DNA of 64,000 nucleotides, from positions 9,693,001-9,757,000 of the forward strand of contig NC_132971.1 of assembly GCF_047496725.1 (NCBI RefSeq), given 5' to 3'. The stretch comes from Anoplolepis gracilipes (Eukaryota; Arthropoda; Insecta; Hymenoptera; Formicidae). Shown here one piece after another: positions 57,403-64,000 of this stretch; position 1 is the first letter of the stretch, and the number at the start of each line of letters is the position of its first letter. The notes under the pieces are model-generated. The model had not been told where the DNA came from, ran no database searches, and saw only the letters and a list, made by a program, of their open reading frames with translations. Position numbers and translations under genes: made by a program.

Positions 57403-57640
57403 TACCATAAAAAATGATTGTGTATTGTTAGATAATGGAACCTATGTACAAATATATAATTTTATACGATTTTATATAATTTTTTTAATTATAATTTTAT
57501 ATTAAATATAAGAACAAAAGCTGGTTAATAGGAAAAGAAATAATGTGTAATTCGTCAAATCTTTATACGGAACCTTGTCATTCACAAAACTTTAATATAC
57601 ATATTGAGTAGTGTGTATATGAGAGTTCTAAACCAGGTGC
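57403..57640. other. AT-rich spacer, nothing identified
   Basis: This lies between the left MITE and the GC-rich minisatellite. I see no coding or repeat signal apart from short AT runs. Confidence 0.6.
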
Positions 57641-58110
57641 TCGAGGGGGGAGCGGGCGCGGGGGGGAACCGCGGGCGCGGAGGATGACGTTACGCAGGTC
57701 CGCGGCGCGGTTTGTAGACAAGGGGTACGCGGAGAGAGGGAGAGGTCCGCGACACAGCCGCAGGTCCGCGACGCGGTTTGTAGACGAGTGGTCCGCGGAG
57801 AGGGGGGAGAGGTCCGCGGTACAGCCGCAGGTCCGCGACGCGGTTTGTAGACGAGGGGTACGCGGAGAGGAGAGAGAGAGGTCCGCGACGCGGTCGGTAG
57901 GTGAGGGGTTTACGGAGAGGAGAGAGAGGTCCGCGACACGGCAGTAGACGAGGGGTTTGCGGAGAGGGAAGAGAGGTCCGCGGCGTAACCGATGGGTCCG
58001 CGAGTAGGGAGATGGATAGAGAGAGACAGCGCGATAGACGTTCGCAACGCGGTAGAAAGAGACAACGCGATAGGCGTTCGCAACGCGGTAGACGGAGACG
58101 CGTGGTATAG
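57640..58110. repeat. GC-rich minisatellite (GGTCCGCGACGCGGTTTGTA unit)
   Basis: Units of about 60-85 bp containing AGGTCCGCGACGCGGTTTGT, then AGACGAGGGGTACGCGGAGA, repeat four to six times from 57680 to 57990. They are followed by two units of ATAGACGTTCGCAACGCGGT at 58032 and 58070. The plus strand is purine-rich and CpG-dense in an otherwise AT-rich region. Predicted ORFs on both strands are repeat translations. Confidence 0.8.
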
Positions 58111-58338
58111 GATAGGATAAGGAGAGCGCTATGTGCATTGTACATAGCGTAGGACAATGAGAGCATGATGTGGTGGGAAAAGGAGAAGATTACAACAGGA
58201 AGATAATGTGAGAGAGAAAGAATGAGGATGAGGGAAAGGATAGCGGGAGCGCGATAAGACGGAGGCTAATGCGTACGCGAGAACGCAGATTAAATTTTTT
58301 TTTATATTGTTATATTATTATTACATATATTATATACG

Positions 58339-58388
<50 letters not shown>

Positions 58389-58391
<3 letters not shown>

Positions 58392-58850
58392 GGTGTCTCA
58401 AAATGACCGTATCACTTCTCGGGTGCAGGTAGAGCGGATTAAATGGAATAGAAAAATCCTGTACCATTTTGCAATTTTCAGAATAATTATTGAGAAATTA
58501 ATTTACAAAGATCGGCAAATCTGGCACGAGTATCAGCTCGCTGTAAAAAAGATGGCGAGAAAGACGGCCCACCGCTAGACCGGTCGCTAAATAATCGCTA
58601 ATCTATTGTTCTTATCAACGCTTCTCGTCTATACTCCTAATAACCGCGAAGCAATGGCGCCTATTAGCGACCGTCCTTCTCGCCATCTTTTTTTGCAGCA
58701 GGCTGATACTCGCGCCGGATTTGCCGATCTTTGTAAATTAATTTCTCTAATAATTATTCCGAAAATCGCAAAATGGTATAAGACATTTTGCTCAGTTTAC
58801 TGTGCCCTACCTGCTCACGAGCGTTGGCACAAGTGCTCTGGGACACCCTG
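58389..58850. mobile_element. CAGGGTGTCTC hairpin MITE, 462 bp
   Basis: It is closely related to 8427-8949 (CAGGGTGTCTCAAAATGACC; GGTAGAGCGGATTAAATGGA). The right end ...GGGACACCCTG differs slightly, and the right outer arm (ACTGTGCCCTACCTGCTCAC) belongs to another subfamily. So it is a chimera. (TA)n flanks both ends. Confidence 0.8.
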
Positions 58851-59077
58851 TATTATATATGTATATATAATAATGTTCGCTGAGCGTTTTTAATTAATAG
58901 TTTAATAATTATTGCGCAAATCTCAAAATGGTAGAGGACTTTTCGATTCAGGTTTCCACGAGAAATATCGCTACATAAATAGTGGGCGCCAATTAAGTGA
59001 TACCCTGTATGTACTAAATAATATTTTTTTAAATACTAGACATTACAGGCGCGCCCTACGCGCGCGCTATTCCTTAT

Positions 59078-59611
59078 GCGGTGTGTCCCCAATTAAAATG
59101 GCAAAACTTCGGGAACGTGTAGGAGACCGAAAAACTAAGACAAAAAGTCCTTAAGAGATTTGCTCGTTTTTGTTTCATTTTGTAGAAAATCACAAAAATT
59201 TAATCCCTTATTGTCAATTGAGTTGATTGGCACCGAATAAATTTTCTGCTTCATGGTTCTTTACATACGTAAACACTTGATGTTATCCTTTACATTCTTT
59301 TGTTTGTTTACATTATTGTTTTCTTCTACGAGTCCTTAATCAGTCTTTAGTCAGTTGTACAGAACAATGTCTAGCTGCAATTAATGTAGTCAGTGCTAGA
59401 TTTACATCTTGCATTGCTGCAAGAGGGCAGCATTTTGAACAATATCTGCATTAAATAGATGATAACATGAGTAAAATGTAAATAAAAGAGTAAAAAAACG
59501 GAAACTTATTTTGTTTTTTTTTTTACGACTTTCTCCAAAATAGAGCAAAAACGAGCAAATCTCCAAAGGACACGCTCCTGAAGTTTTGCGATTTAAATTG
59601 AGGACACCCTG
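59078..59611. mobile_element. CAGGGTGTCCC hairpin MITE, inverted second copy
   Basis: It matches 56862-57359 in reverse order, with extra sequence near 59230-59350 (GTTCTTTACATACGTAAACA). The right end is TTGAGGACACCCTG at 59598-59611. The left end has lost the exact terminus (GTGTGTCCCC). Confidence 0.75.
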
Positions 59612-59676
59612 TATGGTCACACACGCTATAAAATTGAATGTATATATACCTATCTCTCACTCTCTCAAACACACAT

Positions 59677-59699
<23 letters not shown>

Positions 59700-59707
<8 letters not shown>

Positions 59708-60173
59708 CTCTCTCTCTCTCTCCCTCTCTCTCTCTCTCTTTCTCTCCCTCTCTCCCTTCCTCCCCTCCCCCTCCTCCTCTCGCCCTTTTCCCTTCTCTCT
59801 CTCTCTTTTTTTTTATTTCTTTATTCATCTATTATTCTTCCTCTTTTTTTCTCTTTCTTTTTTATGTATATATATAATTTAAAAGAAAAATAATAATATA
59901 AATATATTTAAGCATACACATATATCTATTGGATTATTTTACTCACGAAATATATAATTCATAAAAATTTTAATAATTAAAAAATTAAATTTTCATAATT
60001 TTTTAAATCACTTTTTTTTAATCAGTTATTACAAAGAAATATTATAACAATAATGTAGACATTCAAATATGTATAAATTTTCTTACAAGCTCTATAATCA
60101 TTTCAACGTCTCTCAATCTTTTTCATTATCTTTAAATTCCTCCCTCCCTCTCAACCCTTCCTGACTCTCTCTT

Positions 60174-60244
<71 letters not shown>

Positions 60245-60407
60245 TTCTTTCTCTTTTTCTCTCTTTCTGTCTTTCTCTCTCTCTCTTTTTTCCTTTTCTT
60301 TCTGTCCTGCTTCTATTTCTTTCTTCGTTTATTTTTTTACTTTTTCTCTTTCTCTTTCTCTGAGAATATAATAGAATTTCATAGAAATACATATTTTATA
60401 TAACATA

Positions 60408-60438
<31 letters not shown>

Positions 60439-60687
60439 TATGTATATAAAAAAAAGTTATTTAAGAGAATAATTTCTAATTTATAAGAAGTAAATAAATA
60501 TAATATCATTTATTTATTTCTTACTTAATTGTAATAAACTGTGTCAAAATTAATCTGTACTTATCAAATCTAATCGATCAGTATATATTGGTAAATTTCC
60601 TAACATCTATAATATTATTACCTAATAATATCTTTTTTCATACTCTCTCTTTCTCTCTCTCTCTCTTTTTCTCTCTCTTTTTCTCTG

Positions 60688-60718
<31 letters not shown>

Positions 60719-60735
60719 TTCTTTCTCTCTGTCTT
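59700..60735. repeat. CT-rich microsatellite blocks
   Basis: (GCAC)n at 59680-59706 is followed by (CT)n at 59707-59810, another block at 60160-60300 and a third at 60640-60735, with AT-rich DNA between. Ser/Leu and Arg/Glu ORFs here are artefacts. No gene is seen between 59612 and 60975. Confidence 0.9.
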
Positions 60736-60838
60736 CTTGTCTTTTCTTTTTCTCTTATTTTTCGTTAGAATGAATAAGTGTCCTTTCTCTTTCTCTCTAG
60801 TTCTCTCTATTTAAAAAAAATATATTAATATAGTAAAA

Positions 60839-60839
<1 letters not shown>

Positions 60840-60890
<51 letters not shown>

Positions 60891-60975
60891 TATATATACA
60901 TATATATGATTATACATTATACATATATATATAATACATATATAATGTATTATATATATGTATATTAATATTATA
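60840..60975. repeat. (TA)n tract
   Basis: Alternating TA with ATATATACAT interruptions. Nothing else is visible. Confidence 0.9.
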
Positions 60976-61009
60976 TTATGTGTAGTATATTGAATAGTAT
61001 ATTATATTA

Positions 61010-61205
61010 TATTTATTGTAAACCTTATTCTTTTTCTTTCCTGTTGAACACAAAGCAATTGTCAAAATTCGCAGTTTTGACAGTTTTGACTGTTTTGATA
61101 GCTGCAAAAGCGATGAAGCATGTCACAGCAGACGAAATGCTTGACAACCAAGAACCAATCGGCATCGCGGAAAAGAGGCAACATACACTTCGAGATATTC
61201 GATAA
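61010..61205 (+). repeat. Coding-like repeat ending PIGIAEKRQ, also inverted at 56572-56710
   Basis: The plus-strand reading HVTADEMLDNQEPIGIAEKR ends at a TGA-free stop at 61203-61205. The reverse strand at about 56700-56610 reads VKIEMTDTHEVSATIKPIGI followed by AEKRQQ and a stop. The DNA match covers CCAATNGGCATNGCGGAAAAG and extends into a CTTTTTCTTTC leader. Two copies with conserved coding sense suggest a real ORF of an unidentified repeat family. The function is unknown. Confidence 0.45.
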
Positions 61206-61612
61206 TCAATAACATGCCTTTTTTATTAAAAGGACTAGATCGTCGCGCGCGCTTCGCACGCACCAATACGATCTTCTTATTTTGTTATTTTACAGCATAT
61301 AATTTATATATTATATTTATATATTATATTTTGAATTGGCCAATCAGATACGTGGCCATTTTATACTCACTCGATATAGACACATTTCGGCATGCGCAGA
61401 TGTCTCGGAGGTTGAAACAAAATTAATTACAAGGTAACATAAATAATTCCAATTTGTTTTGCATGTTCAATATACCAACTATTCTCTGCTTTAAAAAAAA
61501 TATAGTGCTGCTGGCGCCTATTCCAATATTATTAAGGTAAAGACATCACGTGATCAAATATAAAAATACCAATTCGTCAATTTTGATCACGTGATCTGTT
61601 TTAACACCAAAA

Positions 61613-62262
61613 ATGAGCGTCGAGCGTCAACATGAAAAGGCACCTTTAGAATTCAGTGAGTCCCGTATGCAGTGTTTTCTTTCTATTTTGCTATCGCGTT
61701 CTCGCCCCCCTTCCGTGCTCTATATCTCTATCTTTATCTTTCTCTCTCTCTCTCTCTCTTTCTCTCAATATTATGATTTACACCTTACTATTGTTTTACA
61801 TGTTAAATTTTTTAACTAAAATTTAATATTTTTTTATAAAAAGTTAATTTTTTTACATTCTTATTTTAATCGTAACATGCATATGTACATATAAAGTTTG
61901 TATCACTACATTCTTACTAAATTTCTATTAATTTTACAAATATTATTATATAATGATATAAATATTTAATTAAATAATTTTTTAATATAATTTTATATTC
62001 AAAATATAAATTATTTTATATTCAATTTTAAAGTACCTTGATTATTTTCTTTCAAATATATTTTTATGTTAAATATTGAATTCTTATTTATTGTTTTAAT
62101 AATATTTTTTGTCATTATGTGTACAAAATAAATTATTTTTTATTATTTTACTTGACAAATTATTTTGTTATAGATAATGCATCCTCAGGATTATGCTTAA
62201 AGGAATATGGAATAATCCATTTCCAAAAAGCATTTTTCATCACAGGATGCACTATTAAATAA
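61613..62262 (+). CDS. Possible two-exon small protein gene (43 aa)
   Basis: The ATG at 61613 follows ACACCAAAA. Exon 1 (61613-61655) encodes MSVERQHEKAPLEF plus one base and ends at GTGAGT. Exon 2 (62174-62262) follows ATTTTGTTATAG and continues in phase NNASSGLCLKEYGIIHFQKA to a TAA that overlaps AATAAA. A palindromic ATCACGTGATC pair lies upstream at 61547-61600. Donor, acceptor, phase and poly-A signal all fit, but the product is short and unrecognised, so chance assembly is possible. Confidence 0.3.
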
Positions 62263-62489
62263 ATAAATATATAAAAAATGTATTATAAAATATTGATACA
62301 AAATTATATCTGTTTGTAATTATTGTAAATATGTATATGATACAAAATTTATTATTTTAAAACTTATTTAAAATAATTATAATTACACTGTAGAAGCTAT
62401 ACGTCCAGCATTCTTATTGAAACATTTCTGTACATATTATATACATAATTTTTAACCAATCTACTTTGTCTTTCTTCTCCTAAATAAAT

Positions 62490-63098
62490 TTATAATGATT
62501 CCCAAGATCTAATTCGTGAAAATACAACATAAAGTCCGTGACTGAAAATATCTTTTCTTAAATCGATTGCAATTTTATCAAATGTTTGTCCTTGTGATTT
62601 ATTTATTGTCATAGCAAAAGCAATTTTAATTGGAAATTCTTTTAAATACAAATGGGTAAACATTTTCACAATATAAAGTTATACGATTTAAAAAAATTGT
62701 TTCTCCTCTTTTATCACCAGTCAGAATTTCACACTTTAACAAATTATTTTCTAATTCTAAAATTAATAATCTTATTCCATTACACAAATCTTCACTGATA
62801 TTCAGATTTCTAATTAGCATGATAATCGCATGCTATATTTTCTTAACCGGAGTTCATAAGGTGGAAAATTTGTTGGATTTAAAGTATTTAAATATTCTGT
62901 TAAAATAGCTTCATTAATATCATTATTATCATTAGTAGTTTCAGTAGTATCTATACTTGTGTATACTCTTTTTGTTGATTTATCAAGTAAATTCACAACT
63001 TGTTTATTTAGTTCATCCACATCAACATTTCTTGCAGAAAGTATAGCACGTTTTGCTGCAAGTCTATACTGATTGTTAGGGGGTGTTTCTTTCGATTT
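62490..63098 (-). pseudogene. Pif1/Helitron-type helicase, C-terminal fragment
   Basis: Reading from 63098: YRLAAKRAILSARNVDVDEL, then NTLNPTNFPPYELRLRKYS, a frameshift near 62825, then MLIRNLNISEDLCNGIRLLI and CEILTGDKRGETIF. A second frameshift near 62640 leads to FPIKIAFAMTINKSQGQTF and GLYVVFSRIRSWESL, stop at 62490-62492. These are the late helicase motifs of the Pif1 family, including the Ser-Gln-Gly-Gln of motif V and the Arg of motif VI. The Walker A and B part is absent, so it is a 5'-truncated remnant. A Helitron origin is likely because such helicases dominate insect genomes, but no Rep domain or Helitron end was found. Confidence 0.82.
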
Positions 63099-63773
63099 CG
63101 AGTCTCAAAAATTTCTTCTCTTTGGTTCAAGAGATTTTTCCATTTGGCCAATGAGGAGTTTGGTACCGTCAGAGTCTCTTATCGCTATTTAGAAATTTAT
63201 AATAAACAGCTGTCACTTTAGGTTAGTCAGGCGAGCTCTCTTATCGAATGCTTCTTAAGTTTTCGTCGCCGTTTCAAATTTATGATTGCAGTTCTAAACA
63301 ACTGCCTCGAGTTACGGCGACTCTGTTTTATTTAAAATTCTTTTGGAGTTTAGAGAGCCGTTCAAATGTTTATTTTTTATTAGATTTCTAAGACTTCTTT
63401 GATTGTCTTATTTAGAGTTGGTCTCGCCTTACGGAGGTTTGTTAAAAATTTTATTATCCACGTAACGTAATATTCGTGGGGTGCGACTAAAATGACAGCT
63501 CTTACAGTTTGATATTTCCCGTATAGAATTCTTAGAATCATTATCTTTAATTGTTTATACATTCCTCTCGAAAAGAAAAAATCGTGAAGTCTACAGGACG
63601 TAACATACACACAATTAAAGATAATTTATTATATTCTTACGAAGAAAGTAAACAACTCTTTTCTTTATAACAGCAATAAAAAGTTGCAGCTTTTAATCAA
63701 TATTGATATGACGTTCATATATTTGATTAATTATTTATTAAATTGCAATACTTTCTTATCTATATTTTTCCAG
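63099..63773. other. Unassigned sequence beside the helicase remnant
   Basis: Composition is more balanced than the surroundings at 63090-63620 (TTGGTACCGTCAGAGTCTCT; TCGCCGTTTCAAATTTATGA), with a 76-codon minus-strand ORF at 63610-63380 that I do not recognise. It could be part of an LTR or other element truncated at the helicase junction. No TSD was found. Confidence 0.3.
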
Positions 63774-63935
63774 ATTACCGAATGATGGATTGTAATACAA
63801 GATCAACAAGAAATTCTCTATTTAAGCGACAATGATTGGTTTCAGGATACTGTAGCATATGAAAATATAAACCAATATACACCATTGATCCAGTTTACTA
63901 AAAACTACCATTCTGTGAAAAGTATGACGAATTAA
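63774..63935 (+). other. Coding-like exon remnant
   Basis: After a TATTTTTCCAG acceptor-like site, the frame reads ITE, a TGA, then WIVIQDQQEILYLSDNDWFQ and continues to a TAA at 63933-63935. Amino-acid composition looks natural rather than AT-noise, but the early stop and unknown product keep this uncertain. Confidence 0.25.
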
Positions 63936-64000
63936 ACATTTTTTCGTAAACTACTAGACAACTATTAAAGAAAAAATAAAAAAATACATTATAAAAAAGT

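Larger units (their letters stand above)
56572..59760. repeat. Large inverted duplication, about 700-bp arms
   Basis: 56735-57402 ((GA)n, GTGCATGCGTGCG, GCGTGTGTGACCATACAGGG, MITE, GGAATAGCGCGCGCTACGCG) is mirrored at 59036-59745 (ACTAGACATTACAGGCGCGC, CGCGCGCTATTCC, MITE, CCCTGTATGGTCACACACGC, GCACGCACGC, (CT)n). The spacer 57403-59035 holds a minisatellite and another MITE. The mirrored order, including simple repeats and unique flanks, shows duplication of one composite segment rather than independent MITE insertions. Confidence 0.8.

Noticed and set aside
57578..58166. Arg/Pro/Ser-rich ORFs on both strands
   Set aside because: Readings of the GC-rich minisatellite.
1..64000. tRNA or rRNA genes
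   Set aside because: No segment shows box A/B plus cloverleaf stems, and no rRNA-like conserved stretch was seen; the tRNA-like word at 48276 is a primer site.

Overview
The window is repeat-dominated DNA from an insect genome, most likely a hymenopteran and probably an ant. The sequence is very AT-rich, with (TA)n, (CT)n and (GT)n microsatellites. It carries spliced genes with short introns, many TA-flanked hairpin elements with CAGGGTG ends, and a purine-strand K/E/R-rich retroelement ORF of a type I associate with ant genomes. The organism call is inference. There is no prokaryotic signal, no CRISPR array, and no tRNA or rRNA that I can support.

Layout. 185-2828: K/E/R coiled-coil retroposon with an 18-bp target-site duplication (TSD). 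2884-4201: broken mariner. 4204-7962: minus-strand RTE-like retrotransposon split by a 711-bp solo-LTR-like insertion. 7997-11058: head-to-tail hairpin MITEs separated by (TA)n. 11617-15245: minus-strand spliced exons, the best candidate for a non-transposon gene. 15546-41716: a four-level nest of transposons. 42265-43495: foldback element made of a short GTGGCC repeat. 44059-46539: 2.48-kb solo-LTR-like element with ORFs. 47965-53816: Ty3/gypsy element with two LTRs. 54132-56647: second copy of the CACTA-like transposase gene. 56572-59760: large inverted duplication. 61613-62262: possible small spliced gene. 62490-63098: Pif1/Helitron-type helicase remnant.

The main result is the nest. (1) A CACTA-like transposase gene (minus strand, N-terminus near 41716, C-terminus near 15546) is cut by a hAT element with 8-bp TSDs, CTTTAAAC at 16380-16387 and 40416-40423. 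(2) The hAT gene has its BED finger at 40088-40238 and its dimerisation domain at 16985-17371. It is cut by a LOA/Jockey-type retrotransposon with a 14-bp TSD (18401-18414 and 39365-39378). (3) That element's RNase H domain is cut by a 16,064-bp DNA transposon (22690-38753) with a TTAA duplication and about 10-bp inverted ends. In levels 1 and 3 the reading frame is recovered exactly when the insert and one TSD copy are removed. In level 2 the hAT reading resumes in the other flank, with a local frameshift.

The innermost element is the best candidate for an under-described system. It encodes, on the minus strand, a Mutator/Kolobok-like DDE transposase fused to a YqaJ exonuclease domain. Next to it is a Ulp1/C48-like cysteine protease gene. 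It also carries a spliced Ser/Pro-rich gene and large palindromes. All of its transposition genes are broken in this copy.
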